A stretch of DNA of 64,000 bases, taken from positions 496,001-560,000 of the forward strand of contig NZ_CP048279.1 of assembly GCF_010365305.1 (NCBI RefSeq), written 5' to 3'. The stretch's first letter is position 1, and each line of letters begins with the position of its first letter. A program made the position numbers and the translations under genes. This DNA comes from Staphylococcus sp. MI 10-1553. Lineage in GTDB: Bacteria > Bacillota > Bacilli > Staphylococcales > Staphylococcaceae. The notes below the pieces were generated by a model. That model worked only from the letters and a program-made list of their open reading frames with translations. It was not told the origin of the DNA and did no database searches. This document shows positions 27,680-36,708 of the stretch, piece after piece.

Positions 27680-28543
27680 ATGAATGAAAAATGGTATCAC
27701 ACGTTACCACTCGACCATATCCAATCGATTGAACCAGTCAGCGGTGGTGATGTCAATCAAGCTTTTCGTGTAAATACGAATGAAGGTCCTTACTTTTTGC
27801 TGATTCAACCAGGTCGAAATGCGTCATTTTACGATGCAGAAATAGCGGGTCTCGAAGCGTTTGAAGCAGCGGGTGTGACGGCGCCGAGAGTCATTGATCA
27901 AGGACAGGTTGATCATGATGCCTATTTATTACTGAGCTATTTAGACGAAGGACAAAGTGGCAGTCAAGAAGCGCTCGGAAAATTAGTTGCTCAACTGCAT
28001 CAAACACATGAACGAGAAGGTCGATTTGGATTTCATTTGCCTTATGAAGGTGGGGATATTCAATTCGATAATACGTGGGCAGACGATTGGCAAACGTTAT
28101 TTTTAAAACAACGGATGGATCCACTTGCTGAATTGATTCGTCAGCGTCAATTGTGGTCTGATTCGGATGATGCCTTATTTGAAAAAGTTTATGGTTTAAT
28201 GGCAGACACGCTAGCCCAACATGAGAGTGCCCCGTCTTTGTTACATGGTGATTTGTGGGCAGGAAATTATATGTTTTTAACAGATGGTCGTCCCGCGCTG
28301 TTTGATCCTGCGCCTTTATACGGCGACCGCGAATTTGACTTAGGAGCAACGAAAGTTTTTGGTGGGTTCAGCCCAGCATTTTATGAAGCATATGATACAG
28401 CCTATCCACTCGCTGAAGGGGCGACGTTACGCATTCGATTTTACGAGTTGTATTTGTTGCTTGTCCATTTAGTGAAGTTTGGCACGATGTATTTAGGGAG
28501 TGTCAGAACAACGATGGAGGAAATTGTAGATGAAGCAAATTAA
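27680..28543 (+). CDS. Fructosamine kinase family protein
   Basis: A 287-residue aminoglycoside-phosphotransferase-fold kinase. Opening VSGGDVNQAFRV is the ATP-binding loop, LLHGDLWAGNYMF contains the catalytic Asp and Asn, and LFDPAPLYGDREFDLG the metal-binding Asp, all typical of fructosamine/ribulosamine kinases that repair glycated amines. ATG 27680 (MNEKWYHTL) follows AAAAGGGGTTGAATGTC. It overlaps the following membrane gene by 14 bases. Confidence 0.85.
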   Translation: MNEKWYHTLPLDHIQSIEPVSGGDVNQAFRVNTNEGPYFLLIQPGRNASFYDAEIAGLEAFEAAGVTAPRVIDQGQVDHDAYLLLSYLDEGQSGSQEALGKLVAQLHQTHEREGRFGFHLPYEGGDIQFDNTWADDWQTLFLKQRMDPLAELIRQRQLWSDSDDALFEKVYGLMADTLAQHESAPSLLHGDLWAGNYMFLTDGRPALFDPAPLYGDREFDLGATKVFGGFSPAFYEAYDTAYPLAEGATLRIRFYELYLLLVHLVKFGTMYLGSVRTTMEEIVDEAN

Positions 28544-28976
28544 TCGATGGATTCCAGTTTTGTGGTTGGTTTCTATCGCGATATTAGCGGTATTTTATAC
28601 GCAACTCCCTGCACAAGTAGGTACACATTTGAACATTAATGGTGATGTAGACGGATGGGGTGCGAAAAGTCAATTATGGATTTTACCGATGATATTTCTG
28701 GTTATCTGGTTTTTTCTATCTTTGTTGCTACACTATGCGCCAGTATGGGAACGTGCTATTCAAGGAAAAACAGTTGAAAAAAGTCGGTCACAACGTCAAG
28801 ATGTTTTGCTCATTTTAGTTATCGTACAATTGACGGTATGGGTGCTTTACACGGTGTATCTGATTTATCTGATGAATGGTAAAGAAGGGGTACCGTTTTG
28901 GCTCATGTGGCTCGCGTATCTCGTCATCGGATTGACAGTGGTGGTTCGTATCGTCCGTGTATTTAAGCGAAATTAA
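28530..28976 (+). CDS. DUF1648 membrane protein
   Basis: A 148-residue membrane protein with four helices. The N-terminal PAQVGTHLNINGDVDGWGAKSQ motif after helix 1 is diagnostic of DUF1648, also found in the SdpI immunity/signalling protein. No SdpI-specific partner is nearby, so the function is unknown. It overlaps the end of the fructosamine kinase gene and is read with it; GGAGGAAATTGTAG supplies the ribosome site. Confidence 0.75.
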   Translation: MKQINRWIPVLWLVSIAILAVFYTQLPAQVGTHLNINGDVDGWGAKSQLWILPMIFLVIWFFLSLLLHYAPVWERAIQGKTVEKSRSQRQDVLLILVIVQLTVWVLYTVYLIYLMNGKEGVPFWLMWLAYLVIGLTVVVRIVRVFKRN

Positions 28977-28991
28977 GCATAATAACGATAA

Positions 28992-29035
28992 GAAAGAGGC
29001 TGAGACATTAAGTTTTCCCAGTCTCTTCCTATTTT
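28992..29035. terminator. Terminator between convergent genes
   Basis: AAGAGGCTGAGAC pairs imperfectly with GTCTCTT, followed by CCTATTTT. Confidence 0.6.
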
Positions 29036-29044
29036 ATGTATGCT

Positions 29045-29647
29045 TTATGCAGCGATTGCGGTAAATATGACACATAGGATGAACATCGCAGCGCCTAATA
29101 TCCAAGACCACTTAGCAGACAGGTGCCCATTAGAATGAAGCATAACCCCGAATAGCCACCCTCCTAAGACATTCGTTAAACTCAATGCACTTAAAAATGT
29201 GTTTCCGGGTGCGAAAATATTAAGCGAATCAATTTTGACTGTTGTCATATCCAAATGGAATAACACTTGGATGGCACTGATAATAATAGTGGCACATAAT
29301 ATCGCGTTATAGTAACGTAATACGCCGCCGAACATCCCTTTTTTAGAGAGTGCTTTCTTGAAAATCTTATAAATGATTAGTGTGATGCCGAAAGTGATAC
29401 CAATAAAAATAATGCTCCCGATGATGACCCCAATGATGCCGACCACCATGATGATAGGTGCGGATTGTTGTGCTTGTGCTTCCGTTAATCCTTGTTCAAT
29501 GAGCTGTTGGGTGTAATCGACAGTGAAAGCAGACAGTGCAGCTTGGATGATGATTAAAACTAGGAATAATAAAACTTTCTTCCATATATGAGGTTGTGTT
29601 CTATCTCTGTTAAAAGCTTCTATATATAACGGTTTTGAAAATGCCAT
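29045..29647 (-). CDS. YIP1-family membrane protein
   Basis: A 200-residue protein with about five membrane helices. The pattern KALSKKGMFGGVLRYYNAILCATI followed by DSLNIFAPGNTFL is typical of bacterial YIP1-domain proteins. GGGAGGCAGGTCT precedes the ATG. A decayed paralogue lies divergently at 29823-30447, sharing the ITSLNIFLPGN type segment. The function of staphylococcal YIP1 proteins is not known to me. Confidence 0.7.
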   Translation of the reverse strand: MAFSKPLYIEAFNRDRTQPHIWKKVLLFLVLIIIQAALSAFTVDYTQQLIEQGLTEAQAQQSAPIIMVVGIIGVIIGSIIFIGITFGITLIIYKIFKKALSKKGMFGGVLRYYNAILCATIIISAIQVLFHLDMTTVKIDSLNIFAPGNTFLSALSLTNVLGGWLFGVMLHSNGHLSAKWSWILGAAMFILCVIFTAIAA

Positions 29648-29822
29648 AGACCTGCCTCCCGTAAAAGTGTTAAAAATAGTATAGCACTTAATAATATAAT
29701 TTTATACTTTAATCATGATATTGTGTAAGTTTTGTCATATTTTAGAATTTTTACTTGAAATACAAAAAAGCCTCTAACAATGTGATAGTATTAAGATAAT
29801 CTTTTTGAGGAGGCAAACAAAG

Positions 29823-30447
29823 TTGGTCAAGACAAATCTACCTCTATTCCAACATTTTGAAGACCTACGCAACCATCCCACATGGAAAGTGAAAGCAATT
29901 TTAATGATGCTTGTTACACGCATTCATGCGTTTTTGTTAAAAATTGACACGGATAATACAACGCTGTTAGAAGGTTTTGGTTATTCAAAAGAAGATATTG
30001 AAGAGTTCCATCAAATTCATGGGTTCGCTGATACGATGAGTAGTTTGATGGGGGATGGATTTGTTTTTTGTTTACATTTGTCGTATTTATGATGTTTTCT
30101 AAACTGTTGCACTCCGATGTTTCGACCCAAACGATATTATCTGCCTCATTCAGTCATTCGCTTATTGTGACGTCGGTTGCTTTAGTATTTGTATGTATTC
30201 AACTTATCTTTCATTTACCATTTCCTACATATAACATCACAAGCCTGAATATTTTTCTACCAGGGAATATATACTTAGCCGCTTTTGATATACAAACGAT
30301 ATTCAAAGGCTATGTGACATTTATCGTTTATTATGCGACAAGTCGTTTGTCTTTGCGTGCTTGTTAACCATCGCATTGACGATATTACTTGCGTTAGGTT
30401 CAGCGGCTATAGAAGACACGATACTCAGTTTAGCCGGAGAATTGTAG
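29823..30447 (+). pseudogene. Decayed YIP1-family paralogue with two frameshifts
   Basis: Starting at TTG 29823 after GAGGAGGCAAACAAAG, one frame runs to about 30062 (ends MGDGFVF), a second covers about 30068-30340 (FTFVVFMMFSKLL to GYVTFIVYYA) and a third finishes at 30447 (KSFVFACLLTIALTIL to LAGEL). The first break falls in a run of six T. Joined, the parts give about 208 residues, the length of the divergent intact YIP1 protein, and share the ITSLNIFLPGN motif. Two independent frameshifts make this a pseudogene. Confidence 0.75.
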
Positions 30448-30553
30448 ACGGTCTGTTCTATATAAATTTTATTGTGTTTTTAAAAGAAAATTTATCCTGC
30501 TTAATGGTATAATACAACCAAAGTATCTTATGCCATTAAGGAGGATTTTTATT

Positions 30554-31606
30554 TTGAAGAAAAAAACTTTGATTGTGTCATCAGTGATAGGCATTATCCT
30601 ACTTGCAGGAATTGCGTTTTTAGTGAAAACATTTGGTGATGTCGGAGGCCCCAAAAATGAAGATGCTTACGATACATATACTGTAAAGACTGAAAAACCG
30701 CTACGTGTGACGGGGAAGGTATCTCCGGAAACGATTAAAACATATTTAAATAATGCGCAACTGGGGACTTTTTTAAATGTTCAAGTGAAAGATGGGCAAA
30801 CAGTGGCTCAGGGAACGCCATTATTGAATTATGATATTGACCCAACACAACGCCAAAAGTTAGTCAAACAGTTGACTGACGCTCAACAAAGTGGAGATCA
30901 ACAAGTGATTAACCAGGCTTGGAAACAACTGAATCGTTATGATGGTCAAGTGTATAACAGTGTGAATGCGACATTTAATGGAACAGTGTCTTTCGTCGAT
31001 AACGGTCAAGTCGCTGAAGGTGAACCGATTTTGAAATTAATTGCGAATGAGTTAGAAATTCAGTCAACGATTTCGGAATTTGATTTAGAGAAGATTAAAG
31101 TCGGTGATACGGTTAATATTAAAGTGACAAGTACCGGTAAAGCAGGTAAAGGGAAAATTACGCATATTTCACAACTTCCGACGAGCTATCAACAAGATGG
31201 TAAAGGAGAGGCTCCTAGTAGTGTGCCCGTTGCAGGTGAAGGTAGTAAAGGCGCTGATTCATTAACAACGAATAATCCTGTTCAATCGCATCCAACAGGT
31301 GAAAGCGACAAAGAAACGTCGAAATATAAAATTACAATTGGTGAACTTGAGCTTGATGCGCGTAACGGCTATTCCGTAGAGGCGACGATTCCGTTAGAGA
31401 CACTCAAAATTCCAAAATCTGTGCTAACGAAAGATCATCATGTTTATGTTGTAGATCAATCTGGTGTGGCTCATCGTACGAAAATCACGTATGACGAAAA
31501 GAATGATGAATTAATCGTGAAAAAGGGTGTTAAAAAAGGCGATCGTATCATCAACCACCCTGACACTAAAATTAAAGATGGTGAGAAAGTTGAGGTGGCC
31601 AAATGA
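30554..31606 (+). CDS. MacA/YknX-like efflux adaptor protein
   Basis: A 350-residue membrane-fusion adaptor. One N-terminal helix (LIVSSVIGIILLAGIAFLV) anchors it; biotinyl-lipoyl-like halves follow (LGTFLNVQVKDGQTVAQGTPLLNYD and NATFNGTVSFVDNGQVAEGEPILKL) with a short coiled region between, and the C-terminal barrel (VVDQSGVAHRTKI, GVKKGDRIINHPDTKI). TTG 30554 follows AAGGAGGATTTTTATT. It heads a three-gene ABC exporter operon, and works with the ATPase and permease that follow. In Bacillus the YknXYZ counterpart protects against the SdpC toxin; the substrate here is unknown. Confidence 0.83.
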   Translation: MKKKTLIVSSVIGIILLAGIAFLVKTFGDVGGPKNEDAYDTYTVKTEKPLRVTGKVSPETIKTYLNNAQLGTFLNVQVKDGQTVAQGTPLLNYDIDPTQRQKLVKQLTDAQQSGDQQVINQAWKQLNRYDGQVYNSVNATFNGTVSFVDNGQVAEGEPILKLIANELEIQSTISEFDLEKIKVGDTVNIKVTSTGKAGKGKITHISQLPTSYQQDGKGEAPSSVPVAGEGSKGADSLTTNNPVQSHPTGESDKETSKYKITIGELELDARNGYSVEATIPLETLKIPKSVLTKDHHVYVVDQSGVAHRTKITYDEKNDELIVKKGVKKGDRIINHPDTKIKDGEKVEVAK

Positions 31607-32298
31607 TTGAACTGAAGGGGATCAATCGTCATTTTAAAAATGGGAACGAAAGCAATCACATTTTAAAAGATATCGAGTTGCGGATTGAACAAGGTGAATT
31701 TGTCGCAATTATGGGCCCTTCAGGATCGGGTAAAAGTACACTTATCAATATTTTAGGTTTTATCGATCGCGGTTATGAAGGAGACTATTTGTTTAACGGT
31801 GAGAATTATCAAAAAACGTCAGATAATGAATTGGCAGCGATTCGTAACCGTACAGTAGGGTTTGTATTTCAGAACTTTAAACTCATACAAAATAACACCA
31901 TTTTAGAAAATGTCAGTGTGCCATTATTGTATGCAGGGATGCGACCAGCTGAGCGCAATCGACGTGTGTTGGATATTTTACACCGTGTCGGATTGTATGA
32001 TAAAGAAAATTTAGTGCCCAACAAATTGTCAGGCGGACAACAACAGCGTGTGGCGATTGCTAGAGCGATTGTGAACCGTCCTCGATTTATTATTGCGGAT
32101 GAGCCAACAGGGGCACTCGATTCGAAAACGTCTGAAGATATTATGGCGTTGTTTATGGAGTTGAATCAGGAGCAAGGCACAACGATGATTGTCGTGACGC
32201 ACGATCCAAAAGTAGCTGCACAAGCGGATCGTGTCATTCACATTTTGGATGGCCGAGTTCAAAGAGAAGAGGTGCTGTCGCATGGCGTACATCGCTAA
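31603..32298 (+). CDS. MacB-type ABC exporter ATPase
   Basis: A 231-residue ATPase of the LolD/MacB/YknY class. Walker A GPSGSGKST, signature LSGGQQQRVAIARA and Walker B FIIADEPTGALDS are all intact. It overlaps the adaptor gene by 4 bases and the permease gene by 17 bases, so the three are co-translated. Confidence 0.88.
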   Translation: MIELKGINRHFKNGNESNHILKDIELRIEQGEFVAIMGPSGSGKSTLINILGFIDRGYEGDYLFNGENYQKTSDNELAAIRNRTVGFVFQNFKLIQNNTILENVSVPLLYAGMRPAERNRRVLDILHRVGLYDKENLVPNKLSGGQQQRVAIARAIVNRPRFIIADEPTGALDSKTSEDIMALFMELNQEQGTTMIVVTHDPKVAAQADRVIHILDGRVQREEVLSHGVHR

Positions 32299-33457
32299 TA
32301 TTATCCACGTTTCATTACGTTCGATTATGAAAAATAAACGCCGAAATATTTTTACAATGATAGGGATTATTATTGGGATTGCGGCCGTTATTACGATTAT
32401 GTCATTAGGAAATGGTTTCAAAAAGACAGCCGACGAACAGTTCAGTGATGCTGGAGCGTCGAAAGATAGTGCTTTGGTCAGTTTTTTACCGAATAACTTT
32501 GAGACGGTGAAAGAACCGCCCTTTACGACTGAGGATATTGAGATTGCGCGCCAAGTCGAAGGGGTTCAAGATGCGAGTATTAAAGAAGATGATACACTCG
32601 GTTTAACGGCTGAAGTACGTACAGTGAAAAAGAAAGCAGATGTTGCCGTCGTTAAAAGTGAAACAGTGACAGAACCGGACGAAGGGGAAGGTTTTAGTAA
32701 AGAAGACAATGCATTGAAACAACGTGTTGCAACAGTGTCTTCGGAAGTGGCAGAGACGTTGTTTAAAGGCGATGCTGTAGGTCAAACACTTTATATTGAC
32801 GATATTGGTTTTGAAATCGTCGGCGTAAAGGAAAAGGCTCAGATTCCGAATGCTGTGCAAATTCCGACAAAAACGGTTGAAGCGGACTTGCCTAACTTGA
32901 AATCTGACTTTCCACAATTGATGTTAAAAGTCGGTGAAGATGCGAACAAAAAAGAAATTGCTACAAAAGTTGCGGATCAATTGAATCAGCGAGGTTCGGC
33001 TGTTTCGCAAGGAAGTTACGAATATGCAGATACTGAGGCATTGATGAAGAGTATCGGTAAAATCTTTGACTCCATCACGTACTTTGTCGCAGCCGTGGCA
33101 GGGATTTCACTCTTTATTGCAGGTATTGGCGTGATGAATGTGATGTATATTTCTGTGGCAGAACGTACTGAAGAAATTGCTATTCGACGTGCATTCGGTG
33201 CGAAAGCGAGAGACATTGAATTTCAGTTTTTAACCGAAAGTGTCGTGCTTTGTTTAATCGGCGGTATTATCGGTTTAATTATCGGTATTTTAATTGCAAA
33301 ACTCGTTGATGTGGTGACACCTGATTATATTCAAAGTGCAGTGAGTTTAGGTTCGATTATTTTAGCAGTTGGTGTGTCGACCTTGATTGGGATTGTGTTT
33401 GGGTGGATTCCTGCACGCGCCGCAGCTAAGAAAGAGTTGATTGATATTATTAAATAA
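32282..33457 (+). CDS. MacB-type ABC exporter permease
   Basis: A 391-residue permease of the MacB/FtsX class: helix 1 near residues 17-40 (IGIIIGIAAVITIMSLGNG), a large extracytoplasmic MacB-type domain, then three C-terminal helices (ISLFIAGIGVMNVMYISVAER; LIGGIIGLIIGILI; ending FGWIPARAAAKKELIDII). With the adaptor and ATPase it forms a mechanotransmission-type exporter for peptides or amphiphiles. ATG 32282 (MAYIANII) follows GAGGTGCTGTCGC; the upstream frame lies in the ATPase gene. Confidence 0.87.
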   Translation: MAYIANIIHVSLRSIMKNKRRNIFTMIGIIIGIAAVITIMSLGNGFKKTADEQFSDAGASKDSALVSFLPNNFETVKEPPFTTEDIEIARQVEGVQDASIKEDDTLGLTAEVRTVKKKADVAVVKSETVTEPDEGEGFSKEDNALKQRVATVSSEVAETLFKGDAVGQTLYIDDIGFEIVGVKEKAQIPNAVQIPTKTVEADLPNLKSDFPQLMLKVGEDANKKEIATKVADQLNQRGSAVSQGSYEYADTEALMKSIGKIFDSITYFVAAVAGISLFIAGIGVMNVMYISVAERTEEIAIRRAFGAKARDIEFQFLTESVVLCLIGGIIGLIIGILIAKLVDVVTPDYIQSAVSLGSIILAVGVSTLIGIVFGWIPARAAAKKELIDIIK

Positions 33458-33522
33458 TCCTGCATTTTGATGATGCTGAAATATTCATTACTTGAGACAT
33501 TCCATTTTAAAAATAAAAGTAT

Positions 33523-33643
33523 AGATTGCTGAAAGCCCCTTGCATTTCCAGGTCAGGGGACTTGCCTCAACTCAATTTGTCTTGATTAAAGTGTGCACTG
33601 AATGGGAGCCAAATTGGATTTTCGGCTGCGTCTGATCCCTCAC
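33523..33643. repeat. Palindromic intergenic repeat, copy 2, cut by the IS element
   Basis: This stretch repeats the unit at 4712-4864: AGATTGCTGAA, CAGGGGACTTGCCTC and AGCCAAATTGGATTTTCGGC in the same order. It stops at the left end of the IS200/IS605 element; the distal arm expected after TCTGAT is not found beyond the element, so part of the unit was lost. Confidence 0.65.
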
Positions 33644-33713
33644 GCAAGGCTCATCGCCTTTTTATTTTGTTCTATGTTATAATCAGTCTATATAAGAAGT
33701 GAGTTGATATAAC

Positions 33714-34118
33714 ATGAAATTAGATACTAATAATCATTCGGTGTTTCTTCTCTATTATCATCTTGTGTTGGTTACTAAATACCGTAGACAAGTGATTGAT
33801 GATAAAATTTCTAAATTTGCTAAAACAACTTTTGTACGAATTGCAGCGTCTTATCATATTACTCTAGTTGAGTGGAATCATGATAAAGACCATGTTCATA
33901 TTATGTTCAAAGCACAACCAAAAACAGAATTGACAAAATTCATCAATGCCTATAAAAGTGCCAGTTCGCGTTTGATAAAACGCGACTTTCCAAAAGTAAG
34001 ACAGTTTCTTTGGAAAGAAATGTTTTGGTCTAGAAGTTTTTGCCTTTTGACAACTGGTGGCGCACCAATTGACGTTATAAAAAAATATATTCAGAATCAA
34101 GGTTATAATCATAAATAG
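33714..34118 (+). CDS. tnpA: IS200/IS605 Y1 transposase TnpA
   Basis: A 134-residue HUH-type Y1 single-strand transposase. The HUH motif is DHVHIMF (residues about 62-68) and the catalytic Tyr lies in the C-terminal helix IDVIKKYIQNQGY. Length is full. It differs from the second copy at only three residues (Q/H, K/E and H/Q), so both appear intact. Ribosome site is GTGAGTTGATATAAC before the ATG. Confidence 0.93.
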   Translation: MKLDTNNHSVFLLYYHLVLVTKYRRQVIDDKISKFAKTTFVRIAASYHITLVEWNHDKDHVHIMFKAQPKTELTKFINAYKSASSRLIKRDFPKVRQFLWKEMFWSRSFCLLTTGGAPIDVIKKYIQNQGYNHK

Positions 34119-34133
34119 AGAGGTGCATAGCTT

Positions 34134-35276
34134 ATGGAACGACTCAAAGCATATAAATTTAGAATCTATCCAACTGAAGAACAAAAAATTTTCTTCGCTA
34201 AGTCTTTCGGTTGTGTCCGTAAGGTCTACAATCTAATGCTTGATGATCGAATGAAAGCTTATGAAGAAACTAAGAATGTTTCTTCTAAAAAAATGAAGTT
34301 CCCGACACCAGCTAAATATAAGAATGAATTTCCATTTTTGAAGGAAGTAGATAGCCTTGCCTTGGCTAATGCACAACTCAATTTAGACAAGGCATATAAG
34401 AATTTCTTTAGAGATAAATCTGTTGGATTTCCTCGGTTCAAAAGTAAGAAGAATCCCGTTCAAAGCTATACCACTAATAATCAAAATGGCACAATATCCT
34501 TGATTGATAATAAATTCATCAAAGTTCCTAAGTTGAAGTCATCAGTTAAAATAAAGCTTCATAGACAACCTAAAGGTATTATCAAATCAGCTACAATATC
34601 ACGCCGTTCAAGCGGTAAATACTATGTTTCTTTATTGTGCAAAGAAGAAGTTGTCGAGTTTCCTAAAACTAATTCTGCAATTGGAATTGACCTTGGAATC
34701 ACTCATTTTGCCATTTTTTCTGACGGTCAAAAGATTGATAATAATAAGTTCACTTCGAAAATGGCACAGAAACTAAAACGTGAACAACGTAAGTTGTCGA
34801 GACGTGCCCTGTTAGCCAAAAAGAAGGGTATCAATCTCTTTGAAGCCAAAAACTACCAGAAACAAAAACAGAAAGTTGCACGACTACATGAAAAGGTAAT
34901 GAATCAACGCACTGACTTTCTAAACAAGTTGAGTACAGAGATTATCAAAAATCACGATATTATCTGTATTGAAGACTTAAACACAAAAGGTATGTTGCGA
35001 AATCATAAACTGGCTAAAAGCATTTCTGATGTGTCATGGTCTAGCTTTGTGATTAAGCTACAATACAAAGCTGACTGGTATGGACGTGAAATAGTCAAGA
35101 TTGATAAATGGTTTCCATCAAGTCAAGTCTGTTCAGACTGCGGACATAATGATGGCAAGAAAAATCTCAAAATTCGAGAATGGTCTTGTCCTATTTGCCA
35201 TGCTCACCATGATCGAGATATAAACGCGAGCATCAATATTTTGACCGAAGGGCTACGAATGCAAACATTAGCTTAG
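34134..35276 (+). CDS. tnpB: RNA-guided endonuclease TnpB
   Basis: A 380-residue TnpB. The N-terminal [13 protein letters not shown] is followed by the RuvC-like nuclease: Asp in [14 protein letters not shown], Glu in [13 protein letters not shown], and final Asp in [11 protein letters not shown]; the zinc finger is CSDCGHND...CPICH. All catalytic residues are present, and the protein is identical in sequence to the second copy, so it is probably active. Known relatives use an RNA made from the element right end to cut matching DNA next to the target motif, favouring retention of the element. It starts 16 bases after tnpA. Confidence 0.93.
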   Translation: MERLKAYKFRIYPTEEQKIFFAKSFGCVRKVYNLMLDDRMKAYEETKNVSSKKMKFPTPAKYKNEFPFLKEVDSLALANAQLNLDKAYKNFFRDKSVGFPRFKSKKNPVQSYTTNNQNGTISLIDNKFIKVPKLKSSVKIKLHRQPKGIIKSATISRRSSGKYYVSLLCKEEVVEFPKTNSAIGIDLGITHFAIFSDGQKIDNNKFTSKMAQKLKREQRKLSRRALLAKKKGINLFEAKNYQKQKQKVARLHEKVMNQRTDFLNKLSTEIIKNHDIICIEDLNTKGMLRNHKLAKSISDVSWSSFVIKLQYKADWYGREIVKIDKWFPSSQVCSDCGHNDGKKNLKIREWSCPICHAHHDRDINASINILTEGLRMQTLA

Positions 35277-35434
35277 AAAAGACCGATAACCGTAGGGTCT
35301 ACGGGGATAGCTTGGTCAATAAGAGAAACCTCTGTTAGTAAAGAAATACACTTACAAGTATGCTCTATTCCCAAGAAGCTCCCACTTCAAGCGTTAAGAA
35401 CCTTTATGTTTTAGCTAAGTGGTGAGTAGTTCAC
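35277..35434 (+). ncRNA. Right-end (omega/re) RNA scaffold, copy 1
   Basis: The 158 bases between the tnpB stop and the right end are conserved in both copies and can fold: GACC...GGTC enclosing CCGTA-GGGTC-TACGG, then AGAG/CTCT, then the end hairpin. In this family the RNA begins within the 3' part of tnpB and its guide is the flank just outside the right end, here CTTATAGACAATATCAAG. The 5' limit is not determinable here. Confidence 0.6.
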
Positions 35435-35507
35435 CTTATAGACAATATCAAGTAGACGAAAGTTTAGCGAATGACGATTTCATAACATATAGCAAGTAGA
35501 ACTCATG

Positions 35508-35537
35508 AGGTGAATGCGGCAGTGGTCGTATTCACCT
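35508..35537. promoter_or_regulatory. Inverted repeat upstream of the CDF exporter gene
   Basis: AGGTGAATGCG pairs with CGTATTCACCT around eight bases, 46 bases before the exporter start. It could be an operator for a metal regulator or a leader hairpin; no T tract follows, so it is not an ordinary terminator. The rest of 35435-35583 shows no gene. Confidence 0.4.
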
Positions 35538-35583
35538 CGCGTCGTTTAACAGAACTGAGAAATATTATCAAAGGAGTATTTTT

Positions 35584-36528
35584 ATGGCTAGAAGAACATA
35601 TTTTCATCATGTTGAGCATCGTAAAACACAAGCACACTCGAAAACCACATTATGGCTTTCACTTATCATTACACTCTTTTTTACAGTTGTAGAGTTTGTA
35701 GGAGGACTCATTTCTAACTCACTCGCACTGTTATCAGATTCATTTCACATGCTGAGTGACGTTATTGCGTTAGGTTTATCGATGGTCGCGGTCTATTTTG
35801 CGAGCCGCCGACCGACTGCACGTTATACATTTGGGTTTTTAAGGTTTGAAATTCTCGCAGCGTTTTTAAATGGGCTTGCACTCGCAGTGATTTCTGCATG
35901 GATTTTTTATGAAGCGATAAAGCGCATTATTTTTCCACAACCCGTCGAAAGTGGTTTAATGCTTGTCATTGCGACGATTGGTTTAATTGTGAATGTTATT
36001 TTAACCGTCATTTTAATGCGTTCATTGAAGAGTGAAAACAATATTAATATTCAAAGTGCGTTATGGCATTTTATTGGGGACTTATTGAATTCTGTTGGCG
36101 TCATCGTAGCAGTCGGTTTGATTTATTTAACGGGGATTCAGTTGATTGACCCGATTTTAAGTATGATCATTGCCTTAGTCATTTTGCGCGGTGGTTATAA
36201 AATTATGCGTAATGCTTGGTTGATTTTGATGGAGTCCGTACCAGAACATTTGGAGACCGATGAGATTATGGAGACGATGAAATCCGTAGATCAAGTGTTG
36301 GACGTCCATGAGTTTCATTTATGGTCGATTACGACGGATCATTATTCACTCAGTGCCCATGTCGTGCTGGATAGCAGAAACAGTGAAGACGCGTACCGTA
36401 CGATTAATCGATTGGAGCGGTTGTTGAAAGAAAAGTATGGGTTGGCACATACAACATTACAGATTGAGCATTTGGATATTAATCATTTAGATGAGGCGTA
36501 TTTTGAAGAAGTGAAGCATGATGGATGA
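35584..36528 (+). CDS. Cation diffusion facilitator, zinc-type exporter
   Basis: A 314-residue CDF protein with six helices and a C-terminal cytoplasmic domain. The metal-site residues appear in SLALLSDSFHMLSDV (helix 2, HxxxD) and ALWHFIGDLLNSVGV (helix 5, HxxxD), the pattern of zinc/cobalt exporters such as CzrB and ZitB. In Staphylococcus aureus czrB follows the regulator czrA; here an IS element and an inverted repeat stand upstream and no regulator is present. AAAGGAG precedes the ATG. It would protect the cytoplasm from excess zinc. Confidence 0.87.
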   Translation: MARRTYFHHVEHRKTQAHSKTTLWLSLIITLFFTVVEFVGGLISNSLALLSDSFHMLSDVIALGLSMVAVYFASRRPTARYTFGFLRFEILAAFLNGLALAVISAWIFYEAIKRIIFPQPVESGLMLVIATIGLIVNVILTVILMRSLKSENNINIQSALWHFIGDLLNSVGVIVAVGLIYLTGIQLIDPILSMIIALVILRGGYKIMRNAWLILMESVPEHLETDEIMETMKSVDQVLDVHEFHLWSITTDHYSLSAHVVLDSRNSEDAYRTINRLERLLKEKYGLAHTTLQIEHLDINHLDEAYFEEVKHDG

Positions 36529-36654
36529 TGTTGGGTAGCACACATTTGACTCGCTCACTTGTGTGGCATTTTCAAGAGGGAATGGTTTCACATGCTAACG
36601 CTTGATTTGTCATTGTGTGGAAAGTCAGACAGTTTTTGTAAGAGAATGGTAGAT

Positions 36655-36697
36655 AAAGTGCACGCATCGTTCATATAAACGGTGGGTGCACTTTTTT
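36655..36697. terminator. Terminator after the CDF gene
   Basis: AAAGTGCAC pairs with GTGCACTTT with extra pairing inside (CATCGTT/AACGGTG), followed by TTTT; it lies between convergent genes. Confidence 0.8.
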
Positions 36698-36708
36698 GAT
36701 ATTTTTAT

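Larger units (their letters stand above)
33644..35434 (+). mobile_element. IS200/IS605-family element, copy 1 (tnpA-tnpB)
   Basis: A 1791-base element whose ends are set by comparison with the second copy at 51382-53172: both share GCAAGGCTCATCGCC at the left and GTGAGTAGTTCAC at the right, beyond which they differ. The left end has an AAGGC-TCATC-GCCTT hairpin and the right end a GTGA-GTAGT-TCAC hairpin, the subterminal structures that Y1 transposases bind. There are no inverted repeats or target duplication, as expected. Both copies are preceded by CAC, so the recognised target probably ends in CAC. Confidence 0.88.

Noticed and set aside
34259..34441. Reverse-strand ORFs inside tnpA and tnpB (also at 52375-52952)
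   Set aside because: Shadows of the transposon genes; they occur identically in both copies only because the elements are near identical.
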